Source of the DNA: Terriglobia bacterium
Lineage (GTDB): Bacteria > Acidobacteriota > Terriglobia > Terriglobales > Acidobacteriaceae
Length of the DNA stretch: 64,000 bases
Assembly: GCA_020073645.1 (NCBI GenBank)
Contig: JAIQET010000008.1
Location: 17,735 to 81,734 of the forward strand
Direction of reading: 5' to 3'
Part shown: positions 1-8,195 of the stretch, piece after piece
Position numbering within the stretch: position 1 is the stretch's first letter
How the letters are laid out: each line of letters opens with the position of its first letter
Notes under the pieces: generated by a model
Seen by the model: only the letters and a program-made list of their open reading frames with translations
Databases searched by the model: none
What the model was told of the DNA's origin: nothing
Position numbers and translations under genes: made by a program

Positions 1-238
1 GAGATGTGCCCGGATTACACCGTGTCCCACGAGGAGATTTTTGCGCAAGGGCAACGTGGTGGCGGCCTTCGGCTCGGCGGGAGGAACGATTGCTGCGAAA
101 GGCGAATTGAAGCCGGAGAACCGCTGGCGAATTCCCGCTGCCTGGATGGCAACCGTACGAACCGGCCAGCTCGTGGAGTGGCGGGTCTATGCCGACAATA
201 AGCCCGTCTACGAAATCCTGAACCGGCTTAAGTCGTAA
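1..238 (+). CDS. SnoaL-like (NTF2-fold) protein, 3' part, apparent frameshift
   Basis: This is the C-terminal part of a small NTF2/SnoaL-fold protein whose 5' end lies outside the window. The readable tail (IPAAWMATVRTGQLVEWRVY, then ADNKPVYEIL) matches the end of SnoaL-like proteins, where a strand rich in W, R and Y precedes a D-N-x-P turn. Reading starts in frame 1 (CPDYTVSHEEI) and must move to frame 2 before KGNVVAAFG. The shift falls at the T5 run at 38-42; with four T the two parts join as HEEILRKGNVVAAFG. The gene may therefore be truly broken, or the run may be a sequencing or assembly error. SnoaL-like proteins include cyclases, isomerases and many of unknown role, so no reaction is assigned. 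It ends 60 bp before ahcY. Confidence 0.6.
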   Translation, partial: RCARITPCPTRRFLRKGNVVAAFGSAGGTIAAKGELKPENRWRIPAAWMATVRTGQLVEWRVYADNKPVYEILNRLKS

Positions 239-298
239 CGCAGAAACAACTAGAGTTCTAGAACCAAGATTCAGAGCAATCCGCGCCACAGGAGAAGT

Positions 299-1576
299 AT
301 GTCGACCACACCGACGCAAGTGAATTGTGACATCAAGAACATCGAACTGGCCGATCTGGGCAAGAAGCGCATTGACTGGGCCAACCAGTCGATGAAAGTC
401 CTGCAGATCATCCGCAAAGAGTTCATCAAGAACCAGCCGCTGAAGGGCATCCGCGTGTCGGCCTGCCTGCACGTGACCGCCGAGACCGCCAACCTGGCGG
501 TCTGCCTGCGTGACGGCGGAGCCGACGTCGCGTTGTGCGCGTCCAACCCGCTCTCCACCCAGGACGACGTGGCTGCCAGCCTGGTGCGCGACCACGGCAT
601 TCCCGTGTTCGCCATCAAGGGCGAGGACAACGACACCTACTACAACCACATCCTGGCGGCGATTGACCACAAGCCGCACATCACCATGGACGATGGCGCC
701 GACCTGGTCTCCGTGTTGCATACCAAGCGGCAAGACGCGCTGGTGGGAGTGATCGGCGGAACCGAAGAGACCACTACCGGCGTGATTCGCCTGCGCGCCA
801 TGGCCAAGCAAGGCGTGCTGCGCTACCCCATCGTGGCGGTCAACGATGCCGACACCAAGCACCTGTTCGACAACCGCTACGGCACCGGACAGTCCACCAT
901 TGACGGCATCATTCGCGCTACCAATTTCCTGTTGGCGGGATCGAAGTTCGTGATTGCCGGCTACGGCTGGTGCGGACGCGGGCTAGCCAGCCGCGCCCGT
1001 GGCGCCGGCGCCGAGGTCATCATCACGGAAGTTGATCCGACGAAAGCTCTGGAAGCGGTGATGGACGGCTTCCGCGTCATGTCGATGAACGAAGCCGCCA
1101 AAATGGGTGACGTGTTCTGTACCGTCACCGGCAACAAGATGGTGCTGACCAAAGATCACTTCGACGTGATGAAGGATGGCGCAATCATTTCGAACTCCGG
1201 CCACTTCAACGTGGAGATCGACATTCCGGCGCTGGAGAAGATGTCGTCCTCCAAGCGCCCCACGCGCAACTTCGTCGAGGAGTACTCGCTCAAGGACGGC
1301 CGCAAGATCAACCTGCTGGGCGAGGGCCGCCTCATCAACCTGGCTGCGGCGGAAGGCCATCCACCGTCCGTCATGGACATGAGCTTCGCCGACCAGGCGC
1401 TTTCGGTCGAGTACATGGTTAAGAATGCCACCACGCTCGAGAAGAGGGTCTATAAAGTCCCCGAGGAGTTGGACAAGCGGGTGGCGAAGTTGAAGCTCGA
1501 GTCCCTGGGCATCAAGATTGACCGCCTCACGCCGGAGCAGGAAGAGTATCTGGCGGGGTGGTCGGAAGGAACCTAA
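299..1576 (+). CDS. ahcY: Adenosylhomocysteinase (S-adenosyl-L-homocysteine hydrolase)
   Basis: The enzyme cleaves S-adenosylhomocysteine to adenosine and homocysteine with bound NAD, recycling the product of SAM-dependent methylation in the cytoplasm. The 425-residue length is normal for the family. The NAD-binding motif GYGWCGRG is at residues 221-228, preceded by the conserved [18 protein letters not shown] stretch, and the N-terminal half carries HVTAETANL and the [11 protein letters not shown] substrate-site region. The ATG is preceded by GGAGAAG at a good distance. The 60-nt leader is too short for a SAH riboswitch and holds only a small CTAGA/TCTAG inverted repeat. It appears to be a single-gene unit with a terminator-like stem downstream. 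Identification is firm. Confidence 0.97.
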   Translation: MSTTPTQVNCDIKNIELADLGKKRIDWANQSMKVLQIIRKEFIKNQPLKGIRVSACLHVTAETANLAVCLRDGGADVALCASNPLSTQDDVAASLVRDHGIPVFAIKGEDNDTYYNHILAAIDHKPHITMDDGADLVSVLHTKRQDALVGVIGGTEETTTGVIRLRAMAKQGVLRYPIVAVNDADTKHLFDNRYGTGQSTIDGIIRATNFLLAGSKFVIAGYGWCGRGLASRARGAGAEVIITEVDPTKALEAVMDGFRVMSMNEAAKMGDVFCTVTGNKMVLTKDHFDVMKDGAIISNSGHFNVEIDIPALEKMSSSKRPTRNFVEEYSLKDGRKINLLGEGRLINLAAAEGHPPSVMDMSFADQALSVEYMVKNATTLEKRVYKVPEELDKRVAKLKLESLGIKIDRLTPEQEEYLAGWSEGT

Positions 1577-1579
1577 GAG

Positions 1580-1610
1580 CAGTCGTCAGTCGTCGGTCAT
1601 CAGTCTTCAG
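1580..1610. repeat. Degenerate heptamer array (unit CAGTCGT)
   Basis: Four to five imperfect 7-bp units (CAGTCGT, CAGTCGT, CGGTCAT, CAGTCTT) begin three bases after the ahcY stop codon. This is one member of the intergenic heptamer family in this window; no complementary arm is close by. Confidence 0.75.
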
Positions 1611-1611
1611 C

Positions 1612-1645
1612 GGGGCGGCGCGGGCCGCTCCGTTTGGTTTTTGGG
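1612..1645 (+). terminator. Putative terminator after ahcY
   Basis: An 8-bp stem (1612-1619 with 1624-1631, one G-T pair) with a GCGG loop is followed by the T-rich stretch GTTTGGTTTTTGG. It looks like an intrinsic terminator with an interrupted T tract. Confidence 0.45.
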
Positions 1646-1793
1646 GGCTTTCCGCGCCGGGGTGAGGCCTGCGGGGTGCCCGTCACGCGAGAAATGAGGC
1701 AACCGGCAGCCATTAACATTCCGATATTGTTATGGTCTGTTCGCTAAACCGGCATGCCCAGCGAAGAACCATCGCGCGAAATTTAACAAAACA

Positions 1794-1825
1794 TTGACAA
1801 CCCCCTTCGCGCGGCGTTGTAGATT
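1794..1825 (+). promoter_or_regulatory. Possible sigma-70 promoter of the choice-of-anchor-D gene
   Basis: A perfect TTGACA at 1794-1799 is followed 18 to 20 bp later by a poor -10 candidate (TGTAGA or TAGATT) at 1818-1825, about 35 bp before the start codon. Only the -35 box is convincing. Confidence 0.35.
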
Positions 1826-1859
1826 GCCGGGGTTCGAATCAGTTTTGAGAGGGTTTACC

Positions 1860-3209
1860 ATGATTCGCTTCCTGCCGGCTTTCACTCTTTTCTTGCTTGG
1901 GTTGGGATTGCTGCCGCACGCAAGTGCGCAACAACTCCAGATTTCGCCATCCAGCCTGACCTTCAAGAATCAACTGGTGAACACCACCAGCGCTTCGCAG
2001 ACCGTGACTTTAACCAACACCGGTAGCACCAGCGTGACCGTGAGCTCGATTGTGCCCAGCGGAACGTACAGCGACACAACCGACTGTGCGGTTCTGACCG
2101 CCGGGGAAAGCTGCACCATTGACATCAGCTTCAGTCCGGTCGCGGTGGGCACGACGAATGGCGCAGTCACTATTATGAGCAGCGCGCAGACGGGTCCGCA
2201 GTCGCTGGGGCTGGCGGGGACGGCGCTCGCTCCGGTGAAGGTGGCGCCGCTGACGCTGAACTTTGGCCTGGTGGCGGTGGGAACATCCAGCCAACCGAAG
2301 TCGGTGAAGCTGACCAACCAGCAGACGACGGCCGTCAGCATCACGGCCATCGCGACCAGCGGGAACTACGCGCAGAGCAACAATTGTCCGGCGTCGCTGG
2401 CGGGCGGACAAAGCTGCAACATCCGCGTCGTGTTCCAGCCCACGGCGGGGACGGTGATCCCGGGAGCGCTCTCCATCTCCACCGATGCCACGGGGCCGGC
2501 CCCGGTGTCGCTGGTAGGAACCGGCACTAGCGGCCCCAGTTCGAACGTGTTGCTGTCGGCAGCGAGCCTGAACTTCGGGAGCGAGACAGTCGGCCTGTTT
2601 ACCAACACGCAAACCGTGACTCTGACGAATACCAGCAGCACGAGTTCTCTGAATATTCAGAGCGTGACTGCATCCGGATTCGGAGTGTACGACCTGCAAT
2701 TTGCCAGGCCGCCGTGCAGCGGGATGCTGGCGCCGGGCGCGCAATGCGTGATCGTCGCATTCTTCAATCCTCTGGCGAACCTCATGCCGGCGAGCTATCC
2801 GGGCGCGATCACCATCGTCGACAACGACGTGACCAGCCCGCAGGTGATCGGATTGTCGGGGAACGGGAGCAACGAGCTGACTTTTGGTCCGACCGCGCTG
2901 CACTTTTCACCGCAGAAAGTCGGGACCACCAGTCCACCCCAGATCGTGACCGTCACCAGTACCTTGCAACAGAGCGAAGGCCTCTTTCTCAACACCTTCA
3001 GTACCGGCGACTACAGCTTCGTGGGTTTCGGCACACACGCGTGTGTGAATGGAGAGATCGTGCCCGCAAGTTGCACGATCGCGGTGAGCTTTACGCCTAG
3101 CCGCACGGGCGTGGTGAATGGCGCCATCACGTTCGATAACTATCCGCTGTGCGGATTCGACTCGTGCCCCAAGCCGGCGGTGCTCAGCCTGACCGGCACG
3201 GGGCAGTAG
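1860..3209 (+). CDS. Secreted choice-of-anchor D (ASH-like) domain protein
   Basis: This is an exported protein of 449 residues made of repeated immunoglobulin-like modules of the choice-of-anchor-D/ASPM-SPD2-Hydin type. The signal peptide is MIRFLPAFTLFLLGLGLLPH followed by ASAQ. About four repeats of roughly 105 residues follow. Each has the pattern LxFGxxxVGTxS-x-PQxVTLTNT, a late Cys-containing loop such as GGQSCNIRVVF or AGESCTIDISF, and a GAxxI strand; the paired cysteines probably form disulfides. Such modules are scaffolds for protein-protein or surface interactions, and no catalytic residue is visible. I chose the ATG at 1860 rather than the upstream TTG because the signal peptide starts there and GAGAGGG lies in front of it. 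Confidence 0.8.
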   Translation: MIRFLPAFTLFLLGLGLLPHASAQQLQISPSSLTFKNQLVNTTSASQTVTLTNTGSTSVTVSSIVPSGTYSDTTDCAVLTAGESCTIDISFSPVAVGTTNGAVTIMSSAQTGPQSLGLAGTALAPVKVAPLTLNFGLVAVGTSSQPKSVKLTNQQTTAVSITAIATSGNYAQSNNCPASLAGGQSCNIRVVFQPTAGTVIPGALSISTDATGPAPVSLVGTGTSGPSSNVLLSAASLNFGSETVGLFTNTQTVTLTNTSSTSSLNIQSVTASGFGVYDLQFARPPCSGMLAPGAQCVIVAFFNPLANLMPASYPGAITIVDNDVTSPQVIGLSGNGSNELTFGPTALHFSPQKVGTTSPPQIVTVTSTLQQSEGLFLNTFSTGDYSFVGFGTHACVNGEIVPASCTIAVSFTPSRTGVVNGAITFDNYPLCGFDSCPKPAVLSLTGTGQ

Positions 3210-3210
3210 G

Positions 3211-3251
3211 GTCGGAGGTCGGACGTCAGACTTCGGACCTTGGACCTCGGG
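3211..3251. repeat. Degenerate heptamer array (unit GTCGGAC)
   Basis: About five units (GTCGGAG, GTCGGAC, GTCAGAC, TTCGGAC, CTTGGAC) start immediately after the TAG of the preceding gene. They belong to the 7-bp family found in other gaps of this window. Confidence 0.75.
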
Positions 3252-3256
3252 CCAAG

Positions 3257-3297
3257 AAAATCCCCACTTCTCAAAGAGCGCGAGAAGTGGGGCACCC
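3257..3297 (-). terminator. REP-like hairpin, probable asnA terminator
   Basis: A perfect 11-bp stem (3262-3272 with 3282-3292, CCCCACTTCTC/GAGAAGTGGGG) is followed on the minus strand by ATTTTCTTGG, so it can end transcription of asnA, whose stop is 32 bp upstream on that strand. On the minus strand the 41-bp block, starting GGGTGCCCCA, aligns end to end with the hairpin at 62108-62148, so it is probably a dispersed element. Confidence 0.6.
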
Positions 3298-3301
3298 TTC
3301 G

Positions 3302-3325
3302 GCTAATTGCTAACTGCTAATTGCT
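3302..3325. repeat. Degenerate heptamer array (unit GCTAATT)
   Basis: The units GCTAATT, GCTAACT, GCTAATT and GCTCG lie four bases beyond the asnA stop codon on the minus strand. Confidence 0.7.
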
Positions 3326-3328
3326 CGT

Positions 3329-4471
3329 CTACTCCAGCACGAAAATGCTCTTCCGTGCGCACATCTCTTTCAGGACCTTCGGCCACACCGTGACACTGAC
3401 TTCGCCTAGGTGAGCTTTCCTCAACAGGAGCATCAGCGTCCGTGACTGTCCGATGCCGCCACCGATCGACAGCGGAATCTGGTTGTTCAAAATCGCCTGG
3501 TGATAGGGCAGCTTCATGAAGTCGAGCTGGTGCGAGAGCTCCAGCTGCTTCTTCAAGGTCTCCGCCGTCACCCGGACGCCCATCGAGGTCAGCTCGTGGC
3601 GCCGCCTGGTCACGTGGTTCCATACCAGGATGTCGCCGTTGAGCCCGTGCGTGTCTTTGCCGGTCTGGTCGTGGGTGTCGGTCACCCAGTCGTCATAGTC
3701 GGCAGCGCGCATCTCGTGCGGGTAGCCGTCTTTCAGCGGCCATCCAATCCCGATGATGAAGATGGCCGGATGCTTTTGAAGAATTTCAGTCTCGCGCTGC
3801 TTGCGCGGCAGGTCGGGATACATGTCGAGGATTTCCTCGGCATGGAAAAACTCGAGCTTCTCGGGCAGGTCGGGATAGCGGAAGTCTTTCAACTGCGGGA
3901 ACAGGGATTGCGCGTAGCGCTCGGCGCCCACGATCACCTTCCAGATCTTGCTGATGATGGCTTTCAGGAAATCGAGATTGCGCTGATCGGCGGTGATCAC
4001 GCGCTCCCAGTCCCACTGGTCCACGTAGGCGGAGTGGTCGTGATCGAGGAAATAATCCTTGCGCACGGCGCGCATGTCGGTGCAGATGCCTTCACCCAGC
4101 CGGCAATCGAACTGCTTCAGCGCGACTCTTTTCCACTTGGTCGCGGCCTGCACCACCTGCGCGTCGATGGGGTGCTTGTCGCGGTCGTTCGAGATGTGAA
4201 ACTGGATCGGAGTGCGCGAGCCGTCGCGGTCCAGCATATCGTTGACGCCGCTTTCCACGTCCACGATCAGAGGCACCTCAACCATGAACAGGTTGAGTTC
4301 CTTGCAGAGGTTGTCTTCGATGTAGCGCTTCACGTGGAAGATAACCTGCTGGGTTTCTTTCGGGGTCAGCAGGGAGCGGTAATCCTTGGGAAGTATTTTT
4401 TCGAGTTCCAGATAATCGCCAATGCCCGGCCCGGCCAGATCGGCCTTTTTGTCCAGTACCAGAGTGCTCAT
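3329..4471 (-). CDS. asnA: Aspartate-ammonia ligase (asparagine synthetase A)
   Basis: It makes asparagine from aspartate, ammonia and ATP through an aspartyl-adenylate. The fold is related to class II aminoacyl-tRNA synthetases. Signature stretches are FMVEVPLIVDVESGVNDML with the following RTPIQFHISNDRDKHPIDAQVVQAATKWKR, CTDMRAVRKD, DQWDWERVI, and near the C-terminus GDILVWN and LSIGGGIGQSRTLMLLLRK, the motif-3-like ATP site. At 380 residues it is about 50 longer than the E. coli enzyme (about 330), partly from an N-terminal extension. AGGAGAGG precedes the ATG. It stands alone between two repeat-rich gaps. No amidotransferase domain is present, so ammonia is the expected nitrogen donor. 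Confidence 0.95.
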   Translation of the reverse strand: MSTLVLDKKADLAGPGIGDYLELEKILPKDYRSLLTPKETQQVIFHVKRYIEDNLCKELNLFMVEVPLIVDVESGVNDMLDRDGSRTPIQFHISNDRDKHPIDAQVVQAATKWKRVALKQFDCRLGEGICTDMRAVRKDYFLDHDHSAYVDQWDWERVITADQRNLDFLKAIISKIWKVIVGAERYAQSLFPQLKDFRYPDLPEKLEFFHAEEILDMYPDLPRKQRETEILQKHPAIFIIGIGWPLKDGYPHEMRAADYDDWVTDTHDQTGKDTHGLNGDILVWNHVTRRRHELTSMGVRVTAETLKKQLELSHQLDFMKLPYHQAILNNQIPLSIGGGIGQSRTLMLLLRKAHLGEVSVTVWPKVLKEMCARKSIFVLE

Positions 4472-4590
4472 GAATCCTCTCCTTGTGCAGACGGAGGTCT
4501 GCGTAGTCGCACGATGCCCAACTGTCTATTGGAGTCCGGGACGGGCCGAGGGTCAGTGCGGTAGGTCACAGGGGAGGGTGAGGAGAGACC

Positions 4591-4622
4591 AGCATTGAGC
4601 AGTCAGCACTCAGCGGTCAGCC
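4591..4622. repeat. Degenerate heptamer array (unit AGCACTC)
   Basis: The units are AGCATTG, AGCAGTC, AGCACTC and AGCGGTC. The first 29 bp match the reverse complement of 6781-6809 at 23 positions, so these two arrays form a distant inverted pair around the small membrane gene and tldD. Confidence 0.7.
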
Positions 4623-4680
4623 ACGTCGAATCATCGAAGGGTTTGTTATCCGTGATGTTAGTGATAGACCGGCTGGTTTT

Positions 4681-4698
4681 TACCACGGAGACACGGAG
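4681..4698. repeat. Left arm of an inverted repeat around a small membrane gene
   Basis: TACCACGGAGACACGGAG matches the reverse complement of 5159-5176 at 16 of 18 positions. The two arms bracket a 496-bp cassette. The right arm ends 16 bp before the tldD start. Confidence 0.6.
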
Positions 4699-4736
4699 AG
4701 CAGCACCGTTCTTGGGTAGTGGGCTGTTTTGAAGAT

Positions 4737-4988
4737 TCAGTGTGTGTTCATGCGACCGATAAGCATCAGGACCGAGCGCAGAACGAAAAACACACCGACA
4801 ACCCGAAAAAGAACCGTCATAATCTTGGTGTTGCGTGCCCGCCATTCGGGGGTTGGCGGCGGATTGAAGTTGGGGTGACGCTCACGAAGGCCAGTGGTCC
4901 AAGCGTTGTAGCGGATGGATAATGGTGCAGCCCAAAAGATCAGAACCAGTCCCAATAGGGCGAATCCGGCATCTATAGCCCAACTCAA
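4737..4988 (-). CDS. Small two-helix membrane protein, unknown function
   Basis: This is a protein of 83 residues with two predicted transmembrane helices (AIDAGFALLGLVLIFWAAPL and, near the C-terminus, TVLFRVVGVFFVLRSVLMLIG) joined by a hydrophilic, proline-containing loop (NAWTTGLRERHPNFNPPPTP). I do not recognise the family. The reading frame stays open upstream to a GTG at 5015, but AGGAG stands seven bases before the TTG at 4988, so TTG is the better start. The hydrophobicity pattern makes it a credible gene although it is short. It lies alone on the minus strand between inverted repeat arms (4681-4698 and 5159-5176) and between larger genes, which suggests a cassette-like insertion. Confidence 0.55.
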   Translation of the reverse strand: MSWAIDAGFALLGLVLIFWAAPLSIRYNAWTTGLRERHPNFNPPPTPEWRARNTKIMTVLFRVVGVFFVLRSVLMLIGRMNTH

Positions 4989-5158
4989 GTTGCCGCTCCT
5001 TGCACCTTCCTCCACATGGTCTCACCGATTCCTCCAAACTCCAAACGTGATCGCCGAGGCCAGCTTCCAGCGCGGGAGTCACCCGCAGGTTTGATGCACG
5101 CGGCAGAGATTGTAATAGGCATGGTAGATCGCCACCAATTCCTGGGCTTGCTCCTTGG

Positions 5159-5176
5159 CTCCGTGCCTCTGTGGTA
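5159..5176. repeat. Right arm of the inverted repeat around the small membrane gene
   Basis: This is the complementary partner (16 of 18) of 4681-4698. The 200 bp between the small gene and tldD hold nothing else recognisable. Confidence 0.6.
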
Positions 5177-5192
5177 GATTTGATTTTCTGCC

Positions 5193-6659
5193 ATGAAGGA
5201 CCTCGCCGCCCAGGCCCTGAACGTCGCCGCGCTTCGCGGCGCCTCCTACGCCGACGCCCGCGTAGCGGACGATCGCAGTCGGGCCCTATCTACCAAGAAC
5301 GGCAAGATTGGAAGCGCCTCGGATTCCGAGTCGCTCGGGATCGGGGTGCGGGTGATCGCCGATGGGGCCTGGGGATTTGCGGCTTCGGACGATCTGACCC
5401 GGGCAGCGGTGGAAGCGACTGCCGCTCGCGCTGTAGATATCGCCAAGGCGTCGGCCCGCGTCAAGCAGCACGACATCCAGCTTGCTCCGGAGCAGCCTGT
5501 CACTGCGGAGTGGACTTCGCCTTTCCAGATTGATCCGTTCACTACTTCTGTTGAGCAGAATCTCGATCTGCTGCTGAAGATTGACTCCGAGTTGCGCTCG
5601 GTGGCCGGGGTAACGTTGGCTGAGACCAACATGAACTTCCGGCGGGAGGAATCGTGGTTCACGTCGTCGGAAGGCGCCAACATTCATCAGACCAAGTACA
5701 CGACGGGCGCTGGTTACGCGGCGCATGCCTTTGCCGGAAGCGAAATCCAGAAGCGGTCGTATCCCAACTCGTATGGTGGACAGTGGCAGAACAAGGGCTA
5801 CGAGCTGATCGGCGAATTGAGGCTGGTGGAGAACGCGCGCCGGATAGGCGAAGAAGCAGTGGCGCTGCTGAAGGCGGAGCGGTGTCCGGAAGGCGCTTTC
5901 GACATCATTCTGGACGGCTCGCAGCTGGGCCTGCAGATTCACGAGTCGGTGGGGCATCCCATCGAACTGGATCGCGTGCTGGGCATGGAAGCCAACTTCG
6001 CCGGGACGTCGTTTCTCACTCTCGACAAGCTGCGCACCCTGCGTTATGGCAGCGAGCTGGTCAACATTGTCGCCGATGCGCGCCAGGAACACGGCCCGGG
6101 CCTGGGCACGTTTGCCTTCGACGAAGAAGGGGTTCCGGCGCAGTGCACGCCGATCATCACCAACGGTTTGTTCACGGGGTATCTGAGTTCGCGTGAGACG
6201 GCCCATACCATCGGGGCGAGTCGGTCCGGCGGGACTCTGCGGGCGGAGGGCTGGAACCGGCTGCCGATCATCCGTATGACTAACGTCAGCATTCTGCCCG
6301 GCGAGAAACCGCTCACCCGCGAACAGCTCATTGCTTCAACCGACCACGGCATTTACATGGAGACCAACCGCTCCTGGTCCATCGACGACAAGCGTTACAA
6401 CTTCCAGTTTGGCTGCGAGATGGGATGGGAGATCAAGGGTGGCAAGCGGGTGCGCATGTTGAAAAACCCGTCGTATTCGGGGATCACGACCGAATTTTGG
6501 AATTCGATGGATGCGATCTGCTCGCGGGATGAGTGGGTGCTGTGGGGCGTGCCGCATTGCGGCAAGGGCCAGCCGCAGCAGGTGATGGGGACGGGGCATG
6601 GGGCGGCTCCGGCGAGATTTCACAACGTCAAGGTTGGGTCTGCGTATAAGGGCAACTAG
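5193..6659 (+). CDS. tldD: TldD-type metalloprotease subunit
   Basis: It is the probable catalytic subunit of a TldD/TldE (PmbA) zinc protease, which in E. coli matures peptides such as microcin B17 and degrades CcdA. The 488-residue protein carries the TldD metal motif HESVGH at residues 250-255 (HExxxH), followed by the family block LGMEANFAGTSFL, then the strand-forming DEEGVPAQCTPIITNGLFTGYLSSRETA. The ATG has no strong ribosome site. The partner-type gene follows 145 bp downstream in the same direction, and the gap carries a hairpin and a heptamer array, so the two may be co-transcribed but not tightly coupled. The peptide substrate here is unknown. Confidence 0.9.
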   Translation: MKDLAAQALNVAALRGASYADARVADDRSRALSTKNGKIGSASDSESLGIGVRVIADGAWGFAASDDLTRAAVEATAARAVDIAKASARVKQHDIQLAPEQPVTAEWTSPFQIDPFTTSVEQNLDLLLKIDSELRSVAGVTLAETNMNFRREESWFTSSEGANIHQTKYTTGAGYAAHAFAGSEIQKRSYPNSYGGQWQNKGYELIGELRLVENARRIGEEAVALLKAERCPEGAFDIILDGSQLGLQIHESVGHPIELDRVLGMEANFAGTSFLTLDKLRTLRYGSELVNIVADARQEHGPGLGTFAFDEEGVPAQCTPIITNGLFTGYLSSRETAHTIGASRSGGTLRAEGWNRLPIIRMTNVSILPGEKPLTREQLIASTDHGIYMETNRSWSIDDKRYNFQFGCEMGWEIKGGKRVRMLKNPSYSGITTEFWNSMDAICSRDEWVLWGVPHCGKGQPQQVMGTGHGAAPARFHNVKVGSAYKGN

Positions 6660-6724
6660 CGCAGCTGGGAAACGATCCGCAAGCGATCTTGCCGGGTTCA
6701 AGAAACACAAGGTCCCTCGACTCG

Positions 6725-6750
6725 CCGCCCATTCGCAAGCGAATGGGCGG
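6725..6750. repeat. Perfect 12-bp palindromic hairpin between tldD and tldE
   Basis: The arms CCGCCCATTCGC and GCGAATGGGCGG are separated by AA and followed by GCTTCGCTCAGGATGACA. The stem-plus-tail layout resembles dispersed REP-like palindromes; a second copy is not visible in this window. Confidence 0.5.
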
Positions 6751-6780
6751 GCTTCGCTCAGGATGACAGTTTGTGGAAGG

Positions 6781-6809
6781 TGAGTGCTGATGGCTGAGTG
6801 CTGAATGCT
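6781..6809. repeat. Degenerate heptamer array (unit GCTGAGT)
   Basis: The units GCTGATG, GCTGAGT and GCTGAAT end inside the tldE start codon region: the ATG at 6805 is part of the array. It is the inverted partner of 4591-4619 and is similar in direct orientation to 10168-10192. Confidence 0.7.
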
Positions 6810-8190
6810 AGATAAGAACCGCGCTGGGGACATTTTTCAACGGATCAGGGAGCACTCGACTGCCGACGAAGTCGAGGCACTTTTCTATGGCACCAACTCT
6901 GCGCTCACGCGCTTTGCCAATAACACCATCCATCAAAACGTCGCGGAAGAGAACTGTGTAGTCTCGGTGCGGACGGCGTTTGGCGGACGTACTGCTCGGG
7001 CCACCACCAATAAGCTGGATGACGAAAGCCTGAAGCGGGTGGTGCAGGCCTCGGAGAACCTGGCGAAGGTGCAGCACCCGGACCAGGAGCTGCTGCCGAT
7101 GGCCGACGCGGACAAGAGTGTCCGCGCCACACGGGCAGTGCCATCCCGTTACTTCGAGCAGACCGCGGCCATCACTCCGGAGCAGCGGGCAGAGGTGGTT
7201 GGGAAGATCGTTTCGATTGCCAAGAAGCGTGACCTCACGACGGCAGGTATTTTCTCCACTTCCGAGTCGGTCGAGGGAATCTTCAACTCGCGCGGTTTGG
7301 CCGACTGGCACACGCAGACCTCGTCGGAGGTTTCCATCACCATGCTGGCGGCCGATTCCTCGGGATGGCAGAAAGCCAACTCACCGAATGTGGCGAATCT
7401 CGACCCGGTCGCCCTGGCCGAACTCGCCGCCCGAAAAGCCTTTCATTCCGCTGCTCCGCGGGAAATTCCGGCAGGGAAGTACACGGTCATCTTGGAGCCG
7501 GCGGCGGTGCTCGATATCGTTGGATTCATGTTCTACGACTTTGGTGGGCTGGCCATCCTCGACCAGCGATCGTTTCTCAACAATCGGGTTGGCACAAAAC
7601 TATTCGGCGACAACATTGACATCTGGGATGACGTCGGCCATCCGCTGCAATCCGGCGCTCCTTTCGACGGCGAGGGAGTCCGCCGACAGCGTGTGCAGTT
7701 GGTGGACAAGGGCGTGGTCAAGCGGTTGGTCTATGCCCGCGGAACCGCGGAGAGGATGAAGAACTCAGAGCATAAAGACTCAGTCGGCCCGATCGAGCCC
7801 ACCGGCCACGGGTTTCCTTTGCCGAACGAAATGGGCGAAGCGCCCATGAACATTGTCTTCAGCGGTCCCCGCGAGCCCAGGACCATTGACCAGATGATTG
7901 CGTCTACCGAACACGGCGTGCTGGTCACCCGCCTGTGGTATATCCGCGAAGTCGATCCGTACGAAAAAATTCTCACCGGCATGACGCGTGACGGCACTTT
8001 CTACGTGGAAGACGGCAAAGTCCGCCACGGCGTGCGCAATTTCCGCTTCAATGAGAGCCTGCTGCACATGCTTTCGAACGTAGAAGAGATGGGCACTCCG
8101 GTCCGCGCAAGCGGAGAGGAATCGTTCGACATGGTGGTGCCTGCGATGAAGGTGCGGGAGTTTAATTTTACGGAAGTGACGAAGTTTTAG
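6805..8190 (+). CDS. TldE/PmbA-type protease subunit
   Basis: This 461-residue protein is the second, non-catalytic-type partner of the TldD/TldE protease. It has the family layout: an N-terminal domain (FYGTNSALTRFANNTIHQNV), a central SEVSITMLAADSSGW region, and a C-terminal barrel with VILEPAAVLDIVGFMFYDFGG, FDGEGVRRQRVQLVDKGVVK and FSGPREPRTIDQMIASTEHG. The HExxxH zinc motif of TldD is absent, as expected for TldE. The start codon lies within a heptamer array and has no clear ribosome site, so translation efficiency is uncertain. It presumably forms a heterodimer with the preceding TldD. Confidence 0.88.
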   Translation: MLDKNRAGDIFQRIREHSTADEVEALFYGTNSALTRFANNTIHQNVAEENCVVSVRTAFGGRTARATTNKLDDESLKRVVQASENLAKVQHPDQELLPMADADKSVRATRAVPSRYFEQTAAITPEQRAEVVGKIVSIAKKRDLTTAGIFSTSESVEGIFNSRGLADWHTQTSSEVSITMLAADSSGWQKANSPNVANLDPVALAELAARKAFHSAAPREIPAGKYTVILEPAAVLDIVGFMFYDFGGLAILDQRSFLNNRVGTKLFGDNIDIWDDVGHPLQSGAPFDGEGVRRQRVQLVDKGVVKRLVYARGTAERMKNSEHKDSVGPIEPTGHGFPLPNEMGEAPMNIVFSGPREPRTIDQMIASTEHGVLVTRLWYIREVDPYEKILTGMTRDGTFYVEDGKVRHGVRNFRFNESLLHMLSNVEEMGTPVRASGEESFDMVVPAMKVREFNFTEVTKF

Positions 8191-8195
8191 GAGCG

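Noticed and set aside
239..298. SAH riboswitch before ahcY
   Set aside because: Only 60 nt separate the genes, and the characteristic SAH-aptamer stems are absent.
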